Below are positions 27,141-35,342 of a stretch of DNA of 64,000 nucleotides, in pieces. Below the pieces are notes generated by a model. The model was not told where the DNA came from. It saw only the letters and a program-made list of their open reading frames with translations, and ran no database searches. Each line of letters begins with the position of its first letter. Position 1 is the first letter of the stretch. Position numbers and translations under genes: made by a program. Source of the DNA: Fen-1258 sp964441505. GTDB taxonomy: Bacteria; Bacteroidota; Ignavibacteria; Ignavibacteriales; Melioribacteraceae. The stretch lies in contig CAYTUV010000005.1 in assembly GCA_964441505.1 (NCBI GenBank), positions 79,847 to 143,846 of the forward strand, written 5' to 3'.

Positions 27141-27863
27141 TTACATTTTATACTTCGTTAAAATTTTTTCAACTTCCCGAGCCCAGATTTTAAATCCCTC
27201 GGCTTTAAAATGAATTCCATCATAGGCAAGTTCGGGACGCAGAAATCCATCCTTGCCGGCAGTCAAAGTATTAACGTCTATATAATCAATATTGTTCTGC
27301 TTTGCGTAATCGGAAAGAAGTTTGTTTAATTTATCAACCTCACGGTTCCTGCCGAAGTTACCTTCAGGCGTTCCTCCGAAATCTTTACCGTATATTTTTG
27401 CACTGTAAGTGGTTGATTGAATCACGGGGATAATATTTTTCGATTTTAATCCGGATAGAATGCGGACGTAAACAGCAAAAATATTTTCAACCGGAGTCCA
27501 GCTGTATATGTCGTTCAATCCGCCCATAATAAAAACAATTTTAGGGTCGAGTTTGTAAATTGAGTTCATTCTCGCTTCATAACCATACAGTCCGTCTGCG
27601 GGAATTCCGCGTTCAACAACATTTGAACGTCCCAGTAATTCATTCCATGCGGCACCATGTGTTAATGAGTTGCCGAGCATAACAATATCCGCCTGGCGGG
27701 TTTTATAGATATCAAACATTGCCTGCTGGAGAGCATAAGTGGGATTGTTTCGGTACCTTAGAGTATCTTGTGCAGGGAGAGTGGTTTTAGTGTTCTGAGG
27801 AAATGCTTGGCTCGAGAATAAACACACACATAAAAAAAATGTTGCTATTATAGTTCTCTTCAT
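27141..27863 (-). CDS. Exported SGNH/GDSL hydrolase
   Basis: A 240-residue periplasmic esterase-type protein. I place the start at 27863 (MKRTIIATFFLCVCLFSSQA), a clean signal peptide with AAAGAGA upstream, rather than 39 bases earlier. Blocks: I MLGNSLTHGAAW (nucleophile Ser), II VVERGIPADGLYG (oxyanion Gly), III FIMGGLNDIYSW (Asn), V YDGIHFKAEGFKIWA (Asp-x-x-His). The pattern is that of PAF-acetylhydrolase-like or rhamnogalacturonan acetylesterase-like deacetylases. First gene of the acylation cassette, 90 bases before the anchored SGNH gene. Confidence 0.93.
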   Translation of the reverse strand: MKRTIIATFFLCVCLFSSQAFPQNTKTTLPAQDTLRYRNNPTYALQQAMFDIYKTRQADIVMLGNSLTHGAAWNELLGRSNVVERGIPADGLYGYEARMNSIYKLDPKIVFIMGGLNDIYSWTPVENIFAVYVRILSGLKSKNIIPVIQSTTYSAKIYGKDFGGTPEGNFGRNREVDKLNKLLSDYAKQNNIDYIDVNTLTAGKDGFLRPELAYDGIHFKAEGFKIWAREVEKILTKYKM

Positions 27864-27995
27864 TGATTCTCTTTCAAATTTTATTGGGGTTAACCTAAAC
27901 ACAAGTTAATTCAAATCGATAAATAATCAAATAAATGCTGGTTGATTTTGAGATGCTGTGGTCTGCTATACACGCGATTGATGCAGAAATTTTTT

Positions 27996-29651
27996 TTAAT
28001 TCTTTCCTTCAACGACATTAATTTTTTTTTCATGTTCCGATATCCGGAATTTCAGATTTTTTTCAAGCGCTATTAGCTCGGAGATTTTGGCGGTGCATTC
28101 TTCTCTTTTGACTTCGGTAGTTGAAGCCTCTGCTTTTAGCTGGCGTAATTCATCTTTTTGGTCGGCAATTTGATTCCGGAGCGTCTCTAATTCGCGGGTA
28201 CTTTGAGCAATCTCTAAAGACAATTTCTGTTTGCTATCGTTTAATGCCGAATAGTTATCACTTGTTTGACTGAATAACTGTCTAAAATCTTTTTCCAATG
28301 ATTCTTTTTTAATTTCGAGCGAAGAGGTTTCGGAGCGCAGTTGCTGTATGTACAGTTTTTGGCGATTCGCTTCATCCTTCAATCCAAGAACCTGATCATT
28401 TAGTTCGTTGAATTCCTGTTTGAGGCCGGAGAGTAATTGTTCGGCGGCAGATCTTTCTTTCTGAAGTACTTTTGTCATTCCGCCGTATTCTGCAATCTGT
28501 GAAGTCTTCTCAAGAAGGATTTTTTCTTTCTGTGATAGTTCTTTCTCTTTCTCTAAAATATCCTGACGAAAAGATGTGAGTTTGTTCTTAGCCGTATTTA
28601 GCTCTTCTGTGAATTTCAGGAGAACCTGAGAAAAATTGTTTTCTACTTTTAGATGTGATTCTTCTATCTCGAACTTACGTTTTTCAATATCTTCAATAAT
28701 CCGCTGTTTCAGCTTTAAGGATTCGGATAAATTATCTTCATCAGTTCTGAATTGAAAGAGCTTGTCTTGAAATTCGGTTTTGATAGATTCAAATTTTCTT
28801 ATTTCATCTGAAAGTTCATTGCGTTTACTTGTAAGCTCTCTGACTTCCGAATCAAGTTTGTGGATCGTCTCTTTGGTAAAATTATAATTGGTTTCAAACT
28901 CATCGAATTCTTTTTGTTTAGCGCGAAGTTCCTCGCTAATAGAATCCCGTTTATTAGCGAATTCGTTGTAAAATTTTTCTTTTTCGGAAAGCTGGCCGAT
29001 GATTGCGGAAAGAGAAGATTCAAGATTTGATTTAATTTCTTCGCTGAGTGTAATTTTTTCATCGAGGGCCTTGATCGATGCTATACGTTTACTCTCTTCA
29101 GCTTTTAGCTGGTTTATCGTCTCGGTAAGTGCCGCTGCATCGGCGGTGGAACCGAATTGTGATAATTCATTCTGTAATTTTTCTTTTTCACTTATTAAGG
29201 AGGAGATGCTGTTTTCGAGTGCGTTGTGCTCGCTTTGTAATTTTTCAAAGGAAGAATGGAGATCCTTGTACTCATCCGAAAGTCTCTTAATCTCGTTCTC
29301 TTTTTCTAAAATTAATTTATCTAAACCTTCCTGTGATTCCGATTCGATTCCAAAGACAGAAGATTCGAGATTTATTTTTTTCTTAGTAAGCGTATCAATA
29401 GCATCGTTTAATAAGTTTATCGATTCTGCTTTGTTGTTAGACTCGGTAAGAATTGACTGAAGTTCGTTTTTCTGTTTTTCAATATTCTGAGTAAGATCGC
29501 TATATTCTTTGCGGGCATCGTTAAGTCTGCTGTCAAGTTCAACGAGGTTCTGATGTTTCTGAAGTACCTGGTGCAGAGTGTTTTTTAATTCATCGTTCTC
29601 TTCTACAAGTTTTTCAATTTCATTTTTTGCCTTCGATGAAAAAAGACTCAT
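27996..29651 (-). CDS. Long coiled-coil protein
   Basis: A 551-residue, strongly charged protein with almost no Pro or Gly from residue 5 to about 540. Heptad-like patterning throughout (EEIKSNLESSLSAIIGQLSE, LEKDFRQLFSQTSDNYSALN) predicts one continuous coiled coil of perhaps 70-80 nm. There is no signal peptide, membrane helix or ATPase head, so it is not an SMC or Rad50 protein; resemblance to those in searches would reflect composition. A cytoskeletal or scaffold role is conceivable, but no function can be assigned. It is on the same strand as the acylation cassette but separated by 132 bases. Confidence 0.8.
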   Translation of the reverse strand: MSLFSSKAKNEIEKLVEENDELKNTLHQVLQKHQNLVELDSRLNDARKEYSDLTQNIEKQKNELQSILTESNNKAESINLLNDAIDTLTKKKINLESSVFGIESESQEGLDKLILEKENEIKRLSDEYKDLHSSFEKLQSEHNALENSISSLISEKEKLQNELSQFGSTADAAALTETINQLKAEESKRIASIKALDEKITLSEEIKSNLESSLSAIIGQLSEKEKFYNEFANKRDSISEELRAKQKEFDEFETNYNFTKETIHKLDSEVRELTSKRNELSDEIRKFESIKTEFQDKLFQFRTDEDNLSESLKLKQRIIEDIEKRKFEIEESHLKVENNFSQVLLKFTEELNTAKNKLTSFRQDILEKEKELSQKEKILLEKTSQIAEYGGMTKVLQKERSAAEQLLSGLKQEFNELNDQVLGLKDEANRQKLYIQQLRSETSSLEIKKESLEKDFRQLFSQTSDNYSALNDSKQKLSLEIAQSTRELETLRNQIADQKDELRQLKAEASTTEVKREECTAKISELIALEKNLKFRISEHEKKINVVEGKN

Positions 29652-29767
29652 TCTTTAACTGCTCCTTGTTTGGCGGCTATTTATTGCTCTCAGCAAAGAT
29701 AATAAACTTTGTGAAATGTATCTCTATTAAATTAAAAAGACAATAGAACTTAGCCTATTTGGAATTA

Positions 29768-30160
29768 TTATGCTGAAGCATCTTCTTCAATTGAATTTAA
29801 CGAAATTATATATACGGCAACCCCGGCGGCAATCAAAAACAGTAATATTCTAACCGTTATGCTTTGAGTGAAAAAAATCGCGGAAAAAGTAATTGTCGCA
29901 ACCATCATCGTTATGGCTATAATTTTCGATCTGATAGGCATTCCTCTTTTTTCGTAATAATCGCGGATAAATTTTCCAAAGCGGGGGTGATTTATCAACC
30001 AATTGTAAAATTTATCCGAGCTTTTTGAAAAACACCATGCCGCAAGAATGAAAAAGATTGTGGTTGGCAGTAGCGGTAGAAATATTCCTATCACTCCTAG
30101 TGAAATAAACAGCCATCCAAAAACTATCAGGAATGGCTTAGAAATAAAAACTGGTTTCAT
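29768..30160 (-). CDS. YbaN/DUF454 family inner-membrane protein
   Basis: A 130-residue protein with three or four hydrophobic helices (about 10-28, 30-47, 78-96, 98-118). The family pattern is unmistakable: WLFISLGVIGIFLPLLPTT, then WCFSKSSDKFYNWLINHPRFG and YYEKRGMPIRSKIIAI. Function of DUF454 is unknown; in E. coli ybaN sits near replication and purine genes. It stands alone here, with a palindromic repeat upstream. Confidence 0.93.
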   Translation of the reverse strand: MKPVFISKPFLIVFGWLFISLGVIGIFLPLLPTTIFFILAAWCFSKSSDKFYNWLINHPRFGKFIRDYYEKRGMPIRSKIIAITMMVATITFSAIFFTQSITVRILLFLIAAGVAVYIISLNSIEEDASA

Positions 30161-30245
30161 TAGAAAACTTTCTTTTAGAATTAGGTGTAAAAATAATCAA
30201 TCAGGAAAAAATTTATTGTTAGAGACATCTGAAAAATTCTGAAAT

Positions 30246-30360
30246 GTCATTTCGAAGGAGCCCTTCAATTTTTCAGGATAAACTCCGCGACTGAGAAATC
30301 TTTCTAAATTCAAAGACTTCTCCCGGAGTTCATCCCGCAATTTGCGGGAGTCGAAGTGAC
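30246..30360 (+). repeat. GTCATTTCGA palindromic repeat, copy 3
   Basis: A 115-base unit from GTCATTTCGAAGGAG to GAGTCGAAGTGAC, the same length as the unit at 4109-4223 and different from it at only a few positions. Its inverted ends and internal CCCGCAATTTGCGGG allow a strong hairpin. It lies between the YbaN start and the end of rmlA, both on the minus strand. Confidence 0.92.
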
Positions 30361-30389
30361 AAAATATATTTTTCAGAGGATTCTGTTAA

Positions 30390-31253
30390 TTACTCATTGG
30401 CAATTCTTTCTAAATAATCCCGGTAAAGAGATTTCGGAATGCTGTTGATTAAAGCTACAAACCGATTTTTATCAATAAATCCTTTTTGGTAAGCAATCTC
30501 TTCAATGCATGCGACCTTCAGCCCCTGTCTGTCTTCAATAACACCAAAAAAGTTTGATGCTTTTAACAGCGCTTCGGGAGTCCCGGTATCCAGCCATGCA
30601 ACACCACGGCCGATCTTTTCAACCATTAACTCACCAAGTTCCATATATTTCTTATTAACGTCTGTAATTTCAAGTTCACCGCGAGGTGATGGTTTCAGAT
30701 TTTTAGAAATCTCAACAACTTTGTTATCGTAAACATAAAGCCCCGGAACCGCAAAATTTGATTTCGGCGATTTAGGCTTTTCCTCAATACTTATTGCTTT
30801 GCCATCATTGGCAAATTCCACGATACCGTATCGTTCCGGATCGTTTACCTGATACGCAAAAATTGTCGCACCCGGACTGTTTTGTTCAACAGATTGATAG
30901 AAGAAATCGAGCTTTCCGTAAAAGATATTATCGCCAAGAATAAGCGAAACTGAATCGCCTCCGATAAATTTCTCTCCAAGAATGAATGACTGAGCTATTC
31001 CGTTTGGCGCAGGCTGCACTATATATTCAATCTTCAAACCGATTTGCGATCCATCTTCAAATAATTTTTTATAAAGAGGAATTGTTTCCTCATTTGAAAT
31101 AATCAGTATTTCTTGAATTCCGGCAAGCATCAATATAGAGAGAGGATAATAAATCAAAGGTTTATCGTAAATAGTGACAAGTTGTTTGCTGTAAACTTTT
31201 GTCATCGGATACATTCTTGTGCCCGAACCGCCTGCGAGTATTATACCCTTCAT
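30390..31253 (-). CDS. rmlA: Glucose-1-phosphate thymidylyltransferase
   Basis: Makes dTDP-glucose from dTTP and glucose 1-phosphate, the entry step to dTDP-rhamnose and other deoxysugars for surface polysaccharide. The 287 residues match RmlA from end to end. Visible are the nucleotide loop AGGSGTRMYPMTKVYSKQLV (8-27), YDKPLIYYPLSILMLAGI, SLILGDNIFYG with the metal-binding Asp, EKPKSPKSNFAVPGLYVYD and AWLDTGTPEALLKAS. Next steps (rmlB, C, D) are not in the window. It ends 29 bases after a palindromic repeat and begins 23 bases after the unknown gene upstream. Confidence 0.96.
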   Translation of the reverse strand: MKGIILAGGSGTRMYPMTKVYSKQLVTIYDKPLIYYPLSILMLAGIQEILIISNEETIPLYKKLFEDGSQIGLKIEYIVQPAPNGIAQSFILGEKFIGGDSVSLILGDNIFYGKLDFFYQSVEQNSPGATIFAYQVNDPERYGIVEFANDGKAISIEEKPKSPKSNFAVPGLYVYDNKVVEISKNLKPSPRGELEITDVNKKYMELGELMVEKIGRGVAWLDTGTPEALLKASNFFGVIEDRQGLKVACIEEIAYQKGFIDKNRFVALINSIPKSLYRDYLERIANE

Positions 31254-31276
31254 GAAGTTCCCGTTTTAATCATTGA

Positions 31277-32035
31277 TCAATTTGTTACTGAAATATAAGC
31301 CGTTTTGATTAATAATTCTTTTTTGTCGTACAGTTCAATTTTGTAATCCCCCGGCTTTGTGAATTTGTATTTGAAAAATGTATCGTTCCACTGAGGATCT
31401 ATCTCGTATTTTTTCGAGTCAATAAATTCGCTGTAGTTCAAACCATATTTTTCTTTACGCCATGTACTTATAAGAATTTGTTCCGTGTTAAAAGGATTGG
31501 TATTACTCATGTAGATATAGATGGCACCGCCTTCATATTGAAGGGACACAATACGTTTTGTTCCAACCGGTTTCCCGGATTGAATTTTTTCGCATAGTGT
31601 TATTTCAGCTTCCGGGTAATGAATGATGACCGGCGGTTCAATTTTCTTTGTCGGCTTCTGTGTAACAACATTTACAGTTAAGGTGGAAAAGCGCTGTTTG
31701 GTTTCATTGGTAAAATATATTTCGAATTTACCCTCTTTGTTGAATTTGTAAACAGAAGCAACCCAATTTTCATTCTGTGGGCTTAAGGCTTTGTTGAAAT
31801 GATTTTGTCTTGTCTCTCCGGAGATCCTGTCTATATTCAGGTAAACGTTTTGTCCCTTTATTATTTTGTTCTCACCTAAGAATAAAATACAAACCGACTG
31901 ATCCAGTATTAAGGTTGAACTGTATATGTAATCAATCGGTTCGCCGTTATTGGTGTAAGCTTTGCATAGTATAATCCGCTGAGCGTTTATACTGCCGAAG
32001 CAAAGAAATACGAATATGAAAAAATGTTTTTTCAC
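31277..32035 (-). CDS. Exported protein of unknown function
   Basis: A 252-residue protein I do not recognise. Residues 1-18 are a signal peptide (FLCFGSINAQ). The rest alternates short beta strands, arguably as two beta-sandwich domains of about 95 residues each (about 25-120 and 135-252). The C-terminal part ends in GDYKIELYDKKELLIKTAYI, the kind of strand pattern seen in Bacteroidota periplasmic domains that read as 'the effect of a force on a fluid' in fibronectin-like folds. It starts upstream of rmlA on the same strand, 23 bases away, so the two may be co-transcribed. Confidence 0.7.
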   Translation of the reverse strand: MKKHFFIFVFLCFGSINAQRIILCKAYTNNGEPIDYIYSSTLILDQSVCILFLGENKIIKGQNVYLNIDRISGETRQNHFNKALSPQNENWVASVYKFNKEGKFEIYFTNETKQRFSTLTVNVVTQKPTKKIEPPVIIHYPEAEITLCEKIQSGKPVGTKRIVSLQYEGGAIYIYMSNTNPFNTEQILISTWRKEKYGLNYSEFIDSKKYEIDPQWNDTFFKYKFTKPGDYKIELYDKKELLIKTAYISVTN

Positions 32036-32119
32036 GGAGCTGGCAGTAGTTATTTCTTCAGCTAAATAATAAAACGGATTAAGAAATCCAAGAGCAGCAA
32101 ACAGTTTAAATGATATAGC

Positions 32120-32593
32120 TTACAACTTTGAGTGGTAAGAAAATTTCATTAGTCTTGGTTTTACCAACCTGCCAAAATCCTTGAATGCCATCTGAATCAG
32201 TTCCACATGACTGCATGCATTGAATGCTATCTCATCATCCTTCGCCAAGGATTCCTCACAATAGACTTCCATATCATAAAGATTGCCGAACGGAGGCATT
32301 GCTCCAACATCACATTCTGTAAACTTGTCTTTGAATTCAATCTCATTAGCAAGGCGAAGACTTTTTCCGCCGAGCGCTTCTTTCAATAGATCAAAATCAA
32401 TTTTGTTGGATGCTGGAAGGACACACATGGCCATCTTTCCCTCAACTTTGATGAGAACTGTTTTGGCTAGCTCTTTTCCTTTGATGTGTGCCGATGCTGC
32501 AATCTCCTGAGCAGTATATGCTACAGAATGTTTGATGGTTACATACCTGACTTTGTTTTGATCTAGATACTCTCTTAACATTTTGGTAGGCAT
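32120..32593 (-). CDS. YbaK/ProX-type aminoacyl-tRNA deacylase
   Basis: A 157-residue trans-editing-type protein. The start at 32593 (MPTKMLREYLDQNKV) follows a perfect AGGAGG five bases upstream. The family's fold markers are present: VRYVTIKHSVAYTAQEIAAS, the catalytic-region GKELAKTVLIKVEGK (with the conserved Lys), CVLPASNKIDFDLLK, and the oxyanion loop ECDVGAMPPFGNLYDMEVYC. Such proteins hydrolyse mischarged Cys- or Ala-tRNAPro or related species in the cytosol. Specificity cannot be assigned from these motifs alone. Confidence 0.92.
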   Translation of the reverse strand: MPTKMLREYLDQNKVRYVTIKHSVAYTAQEIAASAHIKGKELAKTVLIKVEGKMAMCVLPASNKIDFDLLKEALGGKSLRLANEIEFKDKFTECDVGAMPPFGNLYDMEVYCEESLAKDDEIAFNACSHVELIQMAFKDFGRLVKPRLMKFSYHSKL

Positions 32594-32636
32594 AAATCCT
32601 CCTATTGATAGTGAGCAGATCAATAAAGAACAAAAG

Positions 32637-33077
32637 TTACTGTTTTGTAAACTCCAGGTCAGCCGGTGCCGTTACGCCAAGCGGTGTCATAATAGTTTGA
32701 ACTACGACGAGTGTTTTTCCGGAAAGAGTGTAGTCGGTCGTTGTAGTTGTTCCATCCTGGCGTCTGAAAGTAATTTTTTTCCCGTCAGCAGTATAAGTTC
32801 CTGTTTCTGTTGAAGAAACTCCATTTTGAATTACGGTAGCAGAATAGGTGCCATCGGCTTTAGCAATTATTGTTGATTCAGTTTGTGCTTGTGCGGGAGT
32901 TAGCACAATGCTGGAAGTTCCGCTCTTAATGGTAATCTTGGTCAGAACCCACGTTCCAACAAGCGATGCTGATACCGGATCGGTGGCACTGTCTCCTTCG
33001 TCGGACTTGCAACTCGCAACTGAGATGAGCATAATAAAAGCAACAAGAAGGATTGATAATTTTTTAAGCCGTGTCAT
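32637..33077 (-). CDS. Lipocalin-like lipoprotein
   Basis: A 146-residue lipoprotein started at 33077 (MTRLKKLSILLV), with GAGGAAG about seven bases upstream. Lipobox LISVASCKS (Cys at about 22). After a short linker the beta-barrel pattern starts with LVGTWVLTKI, then KADGTYSATV, TGTYTADGKKITFRRQDG and TDYTLSGKTLVV, which is the lipocalin_5/META-like arrangement common in Bacteroidota. Ligand unknown. It lies 43 bases upstream of the YbaK-type gene on the same strand. Confidence 0.85.
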   Translation of the reverse strand: MTRLKKLSILLVAFIMLISVASCKSDEGDSATDPVSASLVGTWVLTKITIKSGTSSIVLTPAQAQTESTIIAKADGTYSATVIQNGVSSTETGTYTADGKKITFRRQDGTTTTTDYTLSGKTLVVVQTIMTPLGVTAPADLEFTKQ

Positions 33078-33468
33078 GTCTTCCTCTTTTGTAAATTTAC
33101 AATCATACACTTTATTTCTATTCCTACAAGTTATTCGCTAAAAGTTAGCATCGACACGGTTTAAGTTAACCTTCTTGGCATTTTTTTCAAACAAAAAATT
33201 TGTTGCACGGAGCTTTTATAAAGAGAATCAACTTTTCAATTGAACTCAATTTCCATATTTTAGTTTTCAATTCTGTGAAAGAGAGATGAGTCTATTGTTG
33301 GACATTGACAGCAGAGCATTGTCCCCATTCAAAAAATACTCTTCCGGAGAACTTTAGAGAATGATTAATATTTTTTATAACTAACTCATGCTGATGATCT
33401 GGCCGAAATTGGTGCGGTACTGATGACAGGCAAAAATTTTCAATCTCCATAAATCTTGTAGAATTGAT
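33078..33468. other. 391-base intergenic region, nothing recognised
   Basis: Divergent upstream regions of the lipocalin-like and MFS genes. It must contain both promoters, but I cannot identify them with confidence. A run of about 20 sense codons on the plus strand ending in a stop near 33452 has no start and is probably chance. Confidence 0.5.
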
Positions 33469-35268
33469 ATGATAGATGATAATTTAAAAATGAACGTACC
33501 TCAAAAAAAACAAAATCCATGGACTTGGATACCAACTTTGTATCTGGCCGAAGGTCTTCCTTACATAATTGTTATGACAGTTTCTGTTATAATGTATAAA
33601 CGTCTTGGAATTTCGAATGCAGATATTGCACTTTATACCAGCTGGTTTTATCTGCCTTGGATAATAAAACCGCTTTGGAGCCCGCTGATCGATATATTAA
33701 AGACAAAACGATTTTGGATAACAGCAATGCAGTTGATGATCGGTGCAGGTATGGCTGGAGTTGCATTTACTATTCCTATGCCGGATTTTTTTCAATTCAC
33801 TCTCGCGTTCTTCTGGCTGATAGCATTTAGTTCCGCCACCCATGATATTTCTACTGATGGTTTTTATATGCTGGCATTGACGGAGAGTCAGCAATCTTAT
33901 TTTGTAGGAATTCGTAGCGCATTCTACCGCATTGCTTTGATTGCAGGCCAGGGTCTTCTTGTCCTCCTCGCCGGATACCTTGAAGGTACAATGGGTGTTT
34001 ATCCTGCTGAATTTAAGGTCATTGCAAATCCAAATAAATTTTTTCAGGAAACAATAAAAGTTGATTCTCTGAAAGCAAAACCGATGGAGGGAAGTTTAAG
34101 AGTAATTGCAAAACCATCCTACGTTGAAATCAGCACTCGTCCTAAAACAGAGGAAGAGGCAGCATCATATATACGATTTGCTCACAACTTTAATATAATG
34201 AACGGTTTCTCAACGGATAAATTTGCTTTAGCAGATACCTCGTTCAGTCAGGATCTTGTGGGCAATGTTGGTATTGTAAAATTTATTCTATCGAAACCGC
34301 CCAGTGAGGGAAGCGAATATATTGTAGAAGTTGCTAACAATAAGGGACCCGAAAGCATCCGGGTAGTTGAGGGAAATAGACTCAAGTTCACATCAAAGAA
34401 TTGGAATAAACCGGCGTTTTCAGTAATACAACTTGATCCCACTATTGCAAAAAAAACTGAAGCTAGTTTTAAGGCGCAGATTGATAAAGTTCCTCTCGCC
34501 TGGGTATTTACGTTTGCAATAATGGCCGGATTGTTTTTTCTCTTTTTTGCTTATCATAGATTTATATTACCTGCACCCAAAGAAGATAAATCTGCTGGTG
34601 TTAAAAGACAGAGTTCTACATTCAAAGAATTCTTCAGAACCTTCTTCAGATTTTTCGAAAAGAAAAAAGTCATTATCATCATCGGGTTCCTTCTATTATA
34701 TCAATTTGGAGAATCGCAGCTAATAAAAATGTCTCTGCCGTTTATGCTCGATCCGAGAGAGATTGGCGGGTTGGGTCTATCCACTACCGATGTTGGATTT
34801 GTTTACAGTCTTGCCGGAGTTGTGGCTCTGATACTCGGAGGAATTCTTGGCGGATTTGTAATATCAAAAAAAGGTCTTAGATATTGGGTCTTGCCGATGT
34901 TGTTGGCAATTAATCTTCCGGATCTTCTCTATGTTTACCTTGCATATGCACAACCAACGGTCATCTGGATAATCTACGCATGCGTAGCTGTTGAGCAGTT
35001 CGGTTATGGATTCGGCCTTACTGCATATATAATGTACATGATCTATATCTCGGACGGCGAATACAGAACATCACACTATGCTATTGCGGCGGGATTCATG
35101 GCCATTGGTATGATGGTGCCGGGAATGTTTAGCGGAATGATTCAGGAAGCGATCGGGTATAAATTCTTTTTCATTTGGGTATTGATTTCTGCAATCCCGT
35201 CGTTTCTCATTGTTAAGTTTATTCCACTCGAATACCAGTTCGGGAAAAAGAAATTATTAGAGTCATAA
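33469..35268 (+). CDS. AmpG-like MFS transporter with large periplasmic insertion
   Basis: A 599-residue inner-membrane transporter. The N-terminal half has the AmpG/PAT-family pattern: WIPTLYLAEGLPYIIVMTVS, SWFYLPWIIKPLWSPLIDIL (motif-A equivalent) and SSATHDISTDGFYM. About five helices precede residue 171. Residues about 172-342 are soluble and Lys/Glu/Ser-rich and, by topology, lie in the periplasmic loop between helices 5 and 6. Further helices follow from 343 to the end. AmpG imports muropeptides for wall recycling; whether this paralogue does is unproven. The insertion contains strand-like text (VGIVKFILSKPPSEGSEYIV) that may be a binding domain. Confidence 0.85.
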   Translation: MIDDNLKMNVPQKKQNPWTWIPTLYLAEGLPYIIVMTVSVIMYKRLGISNADIALYTSWFYLPWIIKPLWSPLIDILKTKRFWITAMQLMIGAGMAGVAFTIPMPDFFQFTLAFFWLIAFSSATHDISTDGFYMLALTESQQSYFVGIRSAFYRIALIAGQGLLVLLAGYLEGTMGVYPAEFKVIANPNKFFQETIKVDSLKAKPMEGSLRVIAKPSYVEISTRPKTEEEAASYIRFAHNFNIMNGFSTDKFALADTSFSQDLVGNVGIVKFILSKPPSEGSEYIVEVANNKGPESIRVVEGNRLKFTSKNWNKPAFSVIQLDPTIAKKTEASFKAQIDKVPLAWVFTFAIMAGLFFLFFAYHRFILPAPKEDKSAGVKRQSSTFKEFFRTFFRFFEKKKVIIIIGFLLLYQFGESQLIKMSLPFMLDPREIGGLGLSTTDVGFVYSLAGVVALILGGILGGFVISKKGLRYWVLPMLLAINLPDLLYVYLAYAQPTVIWIIYACVAVEQFGYGFGLTAYIMYMIYISDGEYRTSHYAIAAGFMAIGMMVPGMFSGMIQEAIGYKFFFIWVLISAIPSFLIVKFIPLEYQFGKKKLLES

Positions 35269-35342
35269 TTTTTTTAATTGGGTGACTGTTGTAACAATTA
35301 CCGTCGCCCCTTCGTCTTAACTCCAAAAGAAATGGAGGCTCG

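Noticed and set aside
33390..33455. About 20 sense codons ending ...LMTGKNFQSP then stop
   Set aside because: No start codon or Shine-Dalgarno, and the length is within chance expectation.
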